Shown here: one piece after another, positions 1 to 7,663 of the stretch
How positions within the stretch are numbered: position 1 is the stretch's first letter
Layout of the letters: the number at the start of each line of letters is the position of its first letter
DNA from: Aquabacterium humicola
GTDB taxonomy: Bacteria > Pseudomonadota > Gammaproteobacteria > Burkholderiales > Burkholderiaceae_C
Direction of reading: 5' to 3'
Length of the DNA: 64,000 nt
Assembly (NCBI RefSeq): GCF_030167915.1
Contig: NZ_JARGNB010000006.1
Span: 62,001 to 126,000 of the forward strand
The notes under the pieces: model-generated
The model's database searches: none
Told to the model about the DNA's origin: nothing
The model's input: the letters and a program-made list of their open reading frames with translations, nothing else
Translations under genes and position numbers: made by a program

Positions 1-456
1 GACGTGGCGGCGCACGCGCTGCTCCAGCTCGGCGTTCTGCTGGCGCAGCCGCCGCATGGCCAGGCCGCGCTCGATGGCCGCCAGCACGCCGTCGAGCTGG
101 AAGGGCTTGAGCAGGTAGTCGCCGGCACCGGCGCGCATCGCCTCGACGGCGCTGCCGATGGTGCCCTCGGCGGTCATCAGCAGCACCGCGATCAGCGGGT
201 CGATCCGAAGGGCCTCGCGGGTCAGCGCGATGCCGTCGGTGCCGGGCATCACCAGGTCGGTCAGCAGCATGTCGTGGCTGCCCGGACGCAGGTGGACCAG
301 GGCTTCGGCGGCGCTGCTGCAGCCGGTGATCTGGAAGCCGCGGCCTTCGAGCGCACCGCACAGCGCCAGCAGCTGCACCGGCTCGTCGTCGACGATCAGC
401 AGCCGTGCGGGCGAAGCCGCCGTGCCGTTCCAACCGGTGCGTTGCTGGCCGCTCAT
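1..456 (-). CDS. Response regulator receiver-domain protein (partial, C-terminus off the left edge)
   Basis: 152 residues are visible, starting at an ATG at 456. Residues about 18-132 form a CheY-like receiver: acidic pair D23/D24 after LLIV, phospho-acceptor D67 in LLTDLVMPG, T95 in LLMTAEG and K117 in YLLKPF. Residues 134-152 (MRRLRQQNAELEQRV) look like a coiled coil leading to an output domain that is outside the window. That domain could be a kinase, GGDEF, sigma-54 activator or other module; the sequence here does not tell. The protein would receive phosphate from a histidine kinase. It is divergent from the ABC importer genes that start at 829. The receiver assignment is firm and the output function is unknown. 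Confidence 0.85.
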   Translation of the reverse strand, partial: MSGQQRTGWNGTAASPARLLIVDDEPVQLLALCGALEGRGFQITGCSSAAEALVHLRPGSHDMLLTDLVMPGTDGIALTREALRIDPLIAVLLMTAEGTIGSAVEAMRAGAGDYLLKPFQLDGVLAAIERGLAMRRLRQQNAELEQRVRRHV

Positions 457-828
457 CGTTGCCCTGCCGCTGCGTTCGGATGATAGGAAGGAGAGCACTG
501 CACCCGACCCTCTCCCGCCGCGCAGCATGCCATGCAGCGCGACCGGTGTCAGGGCCCATTGCGCCGGGGCGGGGCATTCGCCTGGAATTCAGACACCGCC
601 ATCACGCGGTTGACCGGATATCGGACATTCATGGTGACTGAATTTCGGGCAATCGAGCCGCTGGCGGCGGTGATGTGCACTGGAAGCGCGCGCACACCGC
701 CCGCTTTCCTGCGGTTTGCTCGGGGTTTGCACTAGGTTCGTGCGTTCCGGCATGGGCGTTGCACAGGAGTTGCCCGACCGCGGGCCGAGGTCGTCCCGCG
801 CCATTCATTCCAACGAGGAGCATCACCG
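457..828. other. Intergenic region between divergent receiver gene and ABC importer
   Basis: I see no convincing gene in these 372 bases; the short open frames lack codon bias and ribosome binding sites. The right end carries GAGGAG at 815-820, eight bases before the ATG at 829, and a weak sigma-54-like element at 748-763. The rest holds nothing I can name. Confidence 0.5.
748..763 (+). promoter_or_regulatory. Weak candidate sigma-54 promoter for the ABC importer
   Basis: CGGCAT, five bases, then TTGCA: the invariant GG (749-750) and GC (761-762) of -24/-12 promoters are present with the required ten bases between them. The -24 box matches only partly (TGGCAC expected). GG-N10-GC arises often by chance in DNA this GC-rich, so this is only a candidate. 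Confidence 0.25.
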
Positions 829-2025
829 ATGAAGCGTCGCCCGTTCAGCCTGGGCCTGATGGCCGCTGCCAGCCTTGCCGTGCTGGCCGCCGGCACCGCC
901 GCGCAGGCCGCCGACGAGATCCGCATCGCGCACGTCTACAGCAAGACCGGCCCGCTGGAAGCCTACGGCAAGCAGACCGCGCTCGGCTTCATGATGGGCC
1001 TGGAGTACGCGACGCAGGGCACGATGGCCGTCAACGGCAAGAAGCTCGTCGTCATCGAGAAGGACGACCAGGGCAAGCCCGATCTCGGCAAGAGCCTGCT
1101 GGCCGCGGCCTACAACGACGACAAGGCCGACCTCGCGGTCGGGCCCACGTCGTCGGGTGTCGCGCTGGCGATGCTGCCGGTGGCCGAGGAAGCCAAGAAG
1201 ATCCTGCTGGTCGAGCCTGCGGTGGCCGACTCGATCACCGGCGACAAGTGGAACAAGTACATCTTCCGCACCGGCCGCAACAGCTCGCAGGACGCGATCT
1301 CCAACGCCGTTGCGCTGGACAAGCCCGGCATCACGATCGCCACGCTGGCGCAGGACTACGCCTTCGGCCGCGACGGCGTGAAGGCCTTCAAGGAGTCGAT
1401 CAAGAACGCCAAGATCGTCCACGAGGAATACCTGCCGACGACCACCACCGACTTCACCGCCGGTGCGCAGCGCCTGATCGACAAGCTGAAGGACCTGCCG
1501 GGCCGCAAGGTGATCTGGATCATCTGGGCCGGCGCGGGCAACCCGTTCAAGATCGCCGACCTCGACCTGAAGCGCTACGGCATCGAGATCGCCACCGGCG
1601 GCAACATCCTGCCGGCGATGGCCTCGTACAAGCAGTTCCCGGGCATGGAAGGCGCCACCTACTACTACTTCGGCATCCCGAAGAACCCGGTCAACGAGTG
1701 GCTGGTGGCCAACCACTACTCGAAGCACAAGGCGCCGCCGGACTTCTTCACCGCCGGCGGCATGAGCGCGGCGATCGCGGTGGTCGAAGCACTGAAGAAG
1801 ACCAAGGGCGACACCAACACCAACAAGCTCATCCAGACGATGGAAGGCATGAGCTTCGACACGCCCAAGGGCAAGATGACCTTCCGCAAGGAAGACCACC
1901 AGGCCATGCAGAGCATGTACCACTTCAAGATCAAGGCCGACCCGGCCTTCGCGTGGGGCGTGCCGGAGCTGGTGCGCGAGATCAAGCCTGAAGAGATGCA
2001 GGTTCCGATTCGCAACAAGCGCTGA
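829..2025 (+). CDS. ABC transporter periplasmic substrate-binding protein, branched-chain amino acid (LivK/HAAT) family
   Basis: 398 aa. It has a classical signal peptide (KRR, then a hydrophobic stretch, cleavage likely after AQA at residue 27). The mature protein has the two-lobe periplasmic binding fold of the Leu/Ile/Val-binding family, opening with EIRIAHVYSKTGPLEAYGKQ and containing the hinge-proximal GPTSSG segment. It would capture the solute in the periplasm for the LivHM permease encoded downstream. GAGGAG lies eight bases before the ATG. The 85-base gap to livG suggests one operon. The family also imports amides, urea and aromatic acids, so the ligand cannot be read from sequence; the co-located hydrolase hints at a substrate that needs hydrolysis. 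Confidence 0.9.
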   Translation: MKRRPFSLGLMAAASLAVLAAGTAAQAADEIRIAHVYSKTGPLEAYGKQTALGFMMGLEYATQGTMAVNGKKLVVIEKDDQGKPDLGKSLLAAAYNDDKADLAVGPTSSGVALAMLPVAEEAKKILLVEPAVADSITGDKWNKYIFRTGRNSSQDAISNAVALDKPGITIATLAQDYAFGRDGVKAFKESIKNAKIVHEEYLPTTTTDFTAGAQRLIDKLKDLPGRKVIWIIWAGAGNPFKIADLDLKRYGIEIATGGNILPAMASYKQFPGMEGATYYYFGIPKNPVNEWLVANHYSKHKAPPDFFTAGGMSAAIAVVEALKKTKGDTNTNKLIQTMEGMSFDTPKGKMTFRKEDHQAMQSMYHFKIKADPAFAWGVPELVREIKPEEMQVPIRNKR

Positions 2026-2110
2026 CGCGCTCACCGCAGTGGCATCGAGGCGCCCCCGGCCGCGCCGGGGGCGACGTTTGCGCTCGCGCTGACTTCCGAA
2101 TGACGCGGCC

Positions 2111-2890
2111 ATGCTAGAGACCCAGAACCTGACCATCCGCTTCGGCGGCCACGTGGCGGTGGACCACGTGAGCTGCCGCTTCGCGCCCGGCACCTTGACC
2201 GCCATCGTCGGCCCGAACGGCGCCGGCAAGACGACCTACTTCAACCTCATCTCCGGCCAGCTGCCGGCGAGCGAGGGCCGCGTGCTGCTCGATGGCGAGG
2301 ACCTGACCGCGCTGCCGGCGCCGCTGCGCACGCGCCGCGGCCTCGGCCGCGCGTTCCAGCTGACGCAGCTCTTCCCGAACCTCACCGTGCGCGAAAACGT
2401 GCGGCTGGCGATCCAGGCGCGTGAATCCGGCCGTGGCCACGGCGGCCCGCTCGGCGGCCTGGACCTCTGGCACGTCTGGCTCGACCGAAAGGCCTGGGTC
2501 GACGAAGCCGAAGCGCTGCTCGCGCAGGTTCGGCTGGCGGACAAGCACGACATCGCCGCCTCCGCGCTGCCGCACGGCGACCAGCGCAAGCTGGAGGTGG
2601 CGCTGCTGATCGCGCTCGATCCCAAGGTCTTCATGTTCGACGAGCCGACCGCCGGCATGAGCGTCGACGAGGTGCCGGTGATCCTCGACCTGATCCGCCA
2701 GTTGAAGCAGCGCCGCGACCGGCTGATCCTGCTGGTCGAGCACAAGATGGACGTGGTGCGCGAGCTGTCCGACCGCATCATCGTGCTGCACAACGGACAA
2801 CTCGTCGCCGACGGCGAGCCGGCCGCGGTGATCGCCTCGCCGGTGGTGCAGCAGGCCTACCTGGGCATGGCGGCGGAGGAGCCGGCATGA
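2111..2890 (+). CDS. livG: ABC transporter ATP-binding protein, LivG type
   Basis: 259 aa. Walker A GPNGAGKTT is at residues 34-42. The signature region reads PHGDQRKLE, the usual LivG variant of LSGGQ, followed by Walker B FMFDEPTAG near residue 175 and the switch histidine in LVEHKMD. With LivF it forms the cytoplasmic ATPase pair that powers uptake through LivH/LivM. Its stop overlaps the livF start by four bases (ATGA), so translation is probably coupled. As usual for the family, specificity comes from the binding protein and not from this subunit. Confidence 0.93.
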   Translation: MLETQNLTIRFGGHVAVDHVSCRFAPGTLTAIVGPNGAGKTTYFNLISGQLPASEGRVLLDGEDLTALPAPLRTRRGLGRAFQLTQLFPNLTVRENVRLAIQARESGRGHGGPLGGLDLWHVWLDRKAWVDEAEALLAQVRLADKHDIAASALPHGDQRKLEVALLIALDPKVFMFDEPTAGMSVDEVPVILDLIRQLKQRRDRLILLVEHKMDVVRELSDRIIVLHNGQLVADGEPAAVIASPVVQQAYLGMAAEEPA

Positions 2891-3624
2891 ACACGCCTAT
2901 CCTCGAACTGACCGGCGTGCACACGCACATCGGCGCGTACCACATCCTGCACGGCGTCGACTTCGCGGTGCCGGCCGGCGAGGTGACGATGCTGCTGGGC
3001 CGCAACGGCGCCGGCAAGACGACCACGCTGCGAACCATCATGGGCCTGTGGCAGCCCAGCCAGGGCGACGTGCGCTTCAAGGGCCAGAGCCTGAAGAGCA
3101 TGGGGACGCCGGACATCGCGTCGCGCGGCATCGCCTACGTGCCCGAGAACATGGGCATCTTCTCGGACCTGACCGTCAAGGAGAACATGGTGCTCGCCGC
3201 CCGCCAGGCGCGCCATGCCGGCGAGCTGGACACCAAGCGCCTCGACTGGATCTTCGACCTCTTCCCGGCGCTGAAGAAGTTCTGGCTCTATCCCGCAGGC
3301 AAGCTCTCGGGCGGGCAGAAGCAGATGCTGGCCGTCGCGCGCGCGATCTGCGAGCCGCGCGAGCTGATCCTGATCGACGAGCCCAGCAAGGGCCTCGCGC
3401 CGTCGATCATCCAGAACCTGATCTCGGCCTTCAGCGAGCTGAAGCGCCAGCGCACGACGATCCTGCTCGTCGAGCAGAACTTCATGATGGCCAAGGCGCT
3501 CGGCGACTCGGTCGCGGTGATGGACGACGGTCGCGTCGTGCACCGCGGCGCGATGCGCGAGCTGGCCGAGGACGCATCGCTGCAGCAGCGTCTGCTGGGG
3601 CTGTCGCTGGGAGCGCATCAATGA
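2887..3624 (+). CDS. livF: ABC transporter ATP-binding protein, LivF type
   Basis: 245 aa, close to the usual LivF length. Walker A GRNGAGKTT is at residues 38-46. The canonical signature LSGGQKQML is followed by Walker B LILIDEPSKGLAP and the H-loop position read as Q (LLVEQNF), which is normal for LivF. It is the second ATPase of the importer. It overlaps livG by four bases. A 73-base gap to livH is filled by a palindromic repeat element, the only real break inside this operon. Confidence 0.93.
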   Translation: MNTPILELTGVHTHIGAYHILHGVDFAVPAGEVTMLLGRNGAGKTTTLRTIMGLWQPSQGDVRFKGQSLKSMGTPDIASRGIAYVPENMGIFSDLTVKENMVLAARQARHAGELDTKRLDWIFDLFPALKKFWLYPAGKLSGGQKQMLAVARAICEPRELILIDEPSKGLAPSIIQNLISAFSELKRQRTTILLVEQNFMMAKALGDSVAVMDDGRVVHRGAMRELAEDASLQQRLLGLSLGAHQ

Positions 3625-3692
3625 TCGCCGCCGGGCCGTTCCCAAGGCGATCGCTCCCCCGTGGGGGGACCGGCGCGCAGCGACGTAGGGGG
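3623..3692 (+). repeat. Palindromic intergenic repeat, copy A (livF-livH)
   Basis: The stem GATCGCC / GGCGATC (3623-3629 with 3646-3652) encloses a GC-rich loop. It is followed by a C5/G6 hairpin and a closing AGGGGG. Copies B (11228-11296) and C (24772-24866) share the order of blocks, and the stem bases change in a paired way. The terminal AGGGGG lies about five bases before the livH ATG and seems to serve as its ribosome binding site. Confidence 0.65.
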
Positions 3693-3697
3693 TACAA

Positions 3698-4726
3698 ATG
3701 AACACCGCCGTGAATACCGGCGCGGCTCCGGCGGCCACGGCCGCGGCCGCGGTGCCGAAGGCCCGCTTCGACTGGCTGCCGCTGGCCATCGTCGCCGCGA
3801 TGGCGCTGATCGCGCTGCCGCTCATCGGCAGCGGCAGCACCTGGCTGACGCTGACCGTCGCCGGCCTGGCGATGGGGCTGATCGTCTTCATCACCGCGTC
3901 CGGTCTGACGCTGGTCTTCGGCCTGATGGACGTGCTGAACTTCGGCCACGGCGTGTTCATCGCGCTCGGCGCCTTCGTCGCCACCAGCGTGATGGGCGCC
4001 ACCGCCGGCTGGACCGGCGGTGCCGGCCAGCTCGGCGGCGTATTCCTCGCGATGCTCGCGGCGATGGCCACCGCCGGCGCGATCGGCTGGGCCTTCGAGC
4101 GCGTGATCGTGCGGCCGGTCTACGGCCTGCACCTGAAGCAGATCCTGATCACGATGGGCGGCATGATCGTCGGCGAGGAGATCATCAAGGTGATCTGGGG
4201 GCCGGGCCAGATCCCGCTGCCGCTGCCGGAGGTGCTGCGCGGCTCCTACCTCATCGGCGACGCGGCCATCGGCAAGTACCGCGTGCTGGCGATGGTGATC
4301 GGGCTCGTCGTGTTCGCGGCGCTGGTGTTCACGCTCAACCGCACGAAGATCGGCCTACTGATCCGCGCCGGCGTGCAGGACCGCGAGATGGTCGAGTCGC
4401 TCGGCTACCGCATCCGGCGGCTGTTCGTCGGCGTGTTCGTCGCCGGCTCGGCGCTGGCCGGACTGGGTGGCGTGATGTGGGGCCTGTTCCAGCAGAACGT
4501 CATCCCGCAGCTCGGCGGCCAGGTCAACGTCCTCATCTTCATCGTCATCATCATCGGCGGCCTCGGCTCGACGCTGGGCTGCTTCGTCGGCGCGCTGATG
4601 GTCGGGCTGCTGGCCAACTACACCGGCTACCTGGCGCCGAAGGTGGCGCTGTTCTCGAACATCGGGCTGATGGTGGCGATCCTGCTGTGGCGGCCCCAGG
4701 GCCTCTATCCGGTGACGAATCGCTGA
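3698..4726 (+). CDS. livH: Branched-chain amino acid-type ABC transporter permease, LivH type
   Basis: 342 aa, an integral inner-membrane protein of the BPD_transp_2 family with about eight hydrophobic helices. The conserved early segment GLTLVFGLMDVLNFGHG is typical of LivH. The first 25 residues are Ala-rich and not conserved, making it somewhat longer than the usual 290-310 aa. It pairs with LivM to form the translocation channel. Its ribosome binding site is the G-run at the end of the repeat element that precedes it. The next gene starts ten bases after its stop. Confidence 0.92.
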   Translation: MNTAVNTGAAPAATAAAAVPKARFDWLPLAIVAAMALIALPLIGSGSTWLTLTVAGLAMGLIVFITASGLTLVFGLMDVLNFGHGVFIALGAFVATSVMGATAGWTGGAGQLGGVFLAMLAAMATAGAIGWAFERVIVRPVYGLHLKQILITMGGMIVGEEIIKVIWGPGQIPLPLPEVLRGSYLIGDAAIGKYRVLAMVIGLVVFAALVFTLNRTKIGLLIRAGVQDREMVESLGYRIRRLFVGVFVAGSALAGLGGVMWGLFQQNVIPQLGGQVNVLIFIVIIIGGLGSTLGCFVGALMVGLLANYTGYLAPKVALFSNIGLMVAILLWRPQGLYPVTNR

Positions 4727-4735
4727 AGGCCAGCC

Positions 4736-5806
4736 ATGCTCCATCGAATCCTCTCCCATGACCTGCCGAAGAGCCGCTGGCTCGCCGTCGCGCTGGTCGT
4801 GATCCTCATCGCCCTGGCCGTCGCGCCCTTCGCCTTCCCCGGCAGCAAGGCGCTCGGCGTCGCCGCGAAGATGCTGGTCTTCGTGCTGCTGGTCGCCAGC
4901 TACGACCTGCTGCTGGGCTACACCGGCATCGTCAGCTTCGCGCACACGATGTTCTTCGGCATCGGCGCCTACGGGGTGGCGGTCGCCAGCACGCGGCTCG
5001 GCGAAGGCTTCGGCGCGGTGCTGACCGGGCTGGTGGTCGCGCTGGCGATCTCGCTGGTGCTGTCGCTGGTGATCGGCCTGTTCTCGCTGCGCGTCAAGGC
5101 GATCTTCTACGCGATGATCACGCTCGCCGTCGCCGCCGCCTTCCAGACGCTGGCCTCGCAGCTGTCCGACCTGACCGGCGGCGAGGACGGGCTGAGCTTC
5201 AGGAACCCGGCGGTGCTGAGCCCGTCCTTCGAGCCTTTCGAGAACCCGGTGCTCGGTGTCACGGTCGACGGCAAGCTCTTCAGCTACTACCTGCTGTTCG
5301 TGGTCGCTCTGGTGCTGTTCCTGGCGCTGCTGCGCATCGTCAACTCGCCCTTCGGCCGCGTGCTGCAGGCGATCCGCGAGAACGATTTCCGGGCCGAGGC
5401 GATCGGCTTCCGCACCGTGGTCTATCGCACGCTGAGCAACGTGATGGCGGCCCTGTTCGCCACCATCGCCGGCGCGCTGCTGGCGCTGTGGCTGCGCTAC
5501 ACGGGACCGGACACGACGTTGAGCTTCGAGATCATGCTGGACATCCTGCTGATCGTCGTCATCGGCGGCATGGGCACGATGTACGGCGCGGTGGTCGGCG
5601 CGGTGCTGTTCGTGCTGGCGCAGAACTACCTGCAGGACCTGCTGAAGCTCGGCGAAGCGGCGCTCGCCGACGTGCCGGTGCTGTCCAGCCTGGTATCGCC
5701 CGACCGCTGGCTGCTGTGGCTGGGCGTGCTGTTCGTGCTGTCGGTCTACCACTTCCCGACCGGCATCGTCGGCCGCCTGCGCCTGGCCGCTCGGAGGGCT
5801 TCATGA
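4736..5806 (+). CDS. livM: Branched-chain amino acid-type ABC transporter permease, LivM type
   Basis: 356 aa with multiple transmembrane helices. The LivM hallmark LLGYTGIVSFAHTMFFGIGAY lies near the N-terminus and the family loop RVLQAIRENDFRAEAIGF in the middle. It completes the LivFGHM inner-membrane complex. The stop overlaps the start of the following hydrolase gene (ATGA at 5803-5806). This ties the hydrolase to the transporter both transcriptionally and, probably, translationally. Confidence 0.92.
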   Translation: MLHRILSHDLPKSRWLAVALVVILIALAVAPFAFPGSKALGVAAKMLVFVLLVASYDLLLGYTGIVSFAHTMFFGIGAYGVAVASTRLGEGFGAVLTGLVVALAISLVLSLVIGLFSLRVKAIFYAMITLAVAAAFQTLASQLSDLTGGEDGLSFRNPAVLSPSFEPFENPVLGVTVDGKLFSYYLLFVVALVLFLALLRIVNSPFGRVLQAIRENDFRAEAIGFRTVVYRTLSNVMAALFATIAGALLALWLRYTGPDTTLSFEIMLDILLIVVIGGMGTMYGAVVGAVLFVLAQNYLQDLLKLGEAALADVPVLSSLVSPDRWLLWLGVLFVLSVYHFPTGIVGRLRLAARRAS

Positions 5807-6639
5807 GCCGTACATCGCACTACATGCACTGCGAAGGGCGCGAGCTGCACTACGTCGAGTGGGGCGCGCAGCACGCCGAGACCGTGATCGCCTGGCACGG
5901 CCTGGCGCGCACCTGCCGCGACATGGACGACATCGCCGCGCACCTGTCGCAGCGCTTCCGCGTGATCTGCCCCGATACCCTCGGCCGCGGCCTGTCGCAG
6001 TGGAGCCCCGAGCCCGAGAAGGAATACTGCCTGGCGTTCTACGTGCGGCTGGCGAGCGCGCTGCTCGACCAGCTCGGCCTGGAGCGCGTGCACTGGCTCG
6101 GCACCTCGATGGGCGGCGCGATCGGCACGCTGGCCGCAGCCACCGCGCTGCGCGGCCGCATCAAGCGCCTGGTGCTCAACGACAACGGGCCGCAGCTCGC
6201 GGCGTCGGCGATCGATCGCATCCGCAGCTACGTCGGCAACCCGGCCGCGTTCGCGACCGTCACCGAGCTGGAGCAGTACTTCCGCAGCGTCTACAAGCCC
6301 TACGGCTGGTTGTCGGACGCGCAGTGGCGGCGACTGGCCGAGACCTCGACGCGCCGCCTGCCCGACGGCCGCGTGACGCCGCACTACGACCCGGCGATGG
6401 TGATGCAGTTCACCCACCACGACGACGACTACAACCTGTGGTCGGCGTGGGACACGCTGGACCTGCCGGTGCTGTGCCTGCGCGGCATCGATTCCGACCT
6501 GCTGCTGCCCGAGACCGCCGACGAGATGCGCAAGCGCGGGCCGCGCGCGGTGGTCGTCGAGATTCCCGATTGCGGTCACGCGCCGGCGCTGAACACGCCG
6601 GCGCAGTTCGCGCTCGTCGAGCGCTTCCTGTCTGCATGA
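5803..6639 (+). CDS. Alpha/beta hydrolase coupled to the Liv-type importer
   Basis: 278 aa with no signal peptide, so cytoplasmic. The alpha/beta-hydrolase fold is clear: HG oxyanion motif at about residues 32-33 (IAWHGLAR), nucleophile S102 in GTSMGG, acid Asp in GIDSDLLLP and catalytic His in PDCGHAPAL. Its start codon overlaps the livM stop, so it is probably made with the importer and acts on the imported compound or a derivative. The fold covers esterases, lactonases, C-C hydrolases and amidases, and I cannot choose among them. A role in amino-acid uptake alone would not need it, which argues for a non-amino-acid ligand. Confidence 0.85.
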   Translation: MSRTSHYMHCEGRELHYVEWGAQHAETVIAWHGLARTCRDMDDIAAHLSQRFRVICPDTLGRGLSQWSPEPEKEYCLAFYVRLASALLDQLGLERVHWLGTSMGGAIGTLAAATALRGRIKRLVLNDNGPQLAASAIDRIRSYVGNPAAFATVTELEQYFRSVYKPYGWLSDAQWRRLAETSTRRLPDGRVTPHYDPAMVMQFTHHDDDYNLWSAWDTLDLPVLCLRGIDSDLLLPETADEMRKRGPRAVVVEIPDCGHAPALNTPAQFALVERFLSA

Positions 6640-6670
6640 GCGTCCTTAACCAACCACGAGGAGAGATCGG

Positions 6671-7654
6671 ATGACACGGTGGATCAAATGCCTGGGCGCT
6701 GTTGCGGCGGCGCTGGCGATGGCCTGCGGCGCGGCGCGGGCCGACACGGTGGGCACGAGCTTCCCGGCCGACTTCCCGGTCATCACGGACGCCTCGCTCG
6801 GCGTGCCGGTGATCGGCTTCGGCGCCGCCGGCGCGGTCAAGCGCACGCCGGTGATCTTCCTGCACGGCAACAACGACGTGCCCTACGCGGCCGGCACCTG
6901 CCAGCCCTTCCAGGGCAACATCCACCGCCTCGCGCAGCACCTGGCCGACAACGGCTACGCGACGAGCGAGCTGTGGGGCCTGGGCTACCAGGGCACGCAG
7001 TGCGACCTGCTGGCCGACAATACGCGGCGCTCGGGCGTGGCGCACACCGCGACCGCCAACGTCGACGACCTGCGCCGCTTCGTGCGCGCGGTGATGGACT
7101 ACACCGGCGCCAGGGAGGTCGACATCGTCGGCCACAGCCTGGGCGTGGTGCTCGCGCGCGAGTGGATGCGGCAGGACAAGGCGTGGCGGATGGTGCGCCG
7201 GCTGGTCGCGATCGACGGGCCCAACCACGGCATCATCAACTGCTCGCCGTCGCCGGCGAACTACTACCAGCTCGCGGCGTTCGGCGGCTTCACGCCGCAG
7301 AGCGCGGTGTGCCAGGAGCTGGGCTCGCCGAACACACCGTTCCTGCAGCGCCTGAACCGCGGCAGCGACACGCAGGGCTCGACGCGCATCCTCGCGATCC
7401 GCAATGCCGACACGAGCTTCGTCTATTTCTCGGCGCAGGACGGCTTCTTCACGCCGGTGCCGGCGATGGACGTCTACGGCGAGGCGGTCGACTTCTCGGA
7501 GAGCGCGGCGCTCAAGGGCGCCGACCGCCTCGACCTGACCGGCCAGGGCGCGTACGACCCGATCCTCGGCACCGCACACCTGGGCATCCTCAGCTCGCCG
7601 GTGACCTGGCAGGCGGTGCTGCAGTACCTGACGTCGGAGTCGAAGCGGCGCTGA
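6671..7654 (+). CDS. Secreted lipase / PHA-depolymerase-like alpha/beta hydrolase
   Basis: 327 aa. A signal peptide (cleavage near residue 24, ARA|D) predicts export. FLHGNND supplies the oxyanion hole and S156 in the lipase box GHSLG the nucleophile. Four cysteines in the mature part (GTCQPF, TQCDLL, INCSPS, AVCQEL) could form two disulfides. The overall pattern resembles bacterial triacylglycerol lipases and PhaZ7-like depolymerases. GAGGAG precedes the ATG. It follows the importer operon after 31 bases and may be co-transcribed, releasing small acids outside the cell for import. The substrate is inferred, not shown. Confidence 0.75.
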   Translation: MTRWIKCLGAVAAALAMACGAARADTVGTSFPADFPVITDASLGVPVIGFGAAGAVKRTPVIFLHGNNDVPYAAGTCQPFQGNIHRLAQHLADNGYATSELWGLGYQGTQCDLLADNTRRSGVAHTATANVDDLRRFVRAVMDYTGAREVDIVGHSLGVVLAREWMRQDKAWRMVRRLVAIDGPNHGIINCSPSPANYYQLAAFGGFTPQSAVCQELGSPNTPFLQRLNRGSDTQGSTRILAIRNADTSFVYFSAQDGFFTPVPAMDVYGEAVDFSESAALKGADRLDLTGQGAYDPILGTAHLGILSSPVTWQAVLQYLTSESKRR

Positions 7655-7663
7655 CCGCGTTCG

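Noticed and set aside
589..826. Small genes in the spacer before the first binding protein
   Set aside because: Short frames with no ribosome binding site or codon bias, overlapping the probable promoter region.
3654..3692. Rho-independent terminator between livF and livH
   Set aside because: Hairpins are present but there is no T-tract, and the importer genes continue in the same direction; a repeat element explains the structure better.
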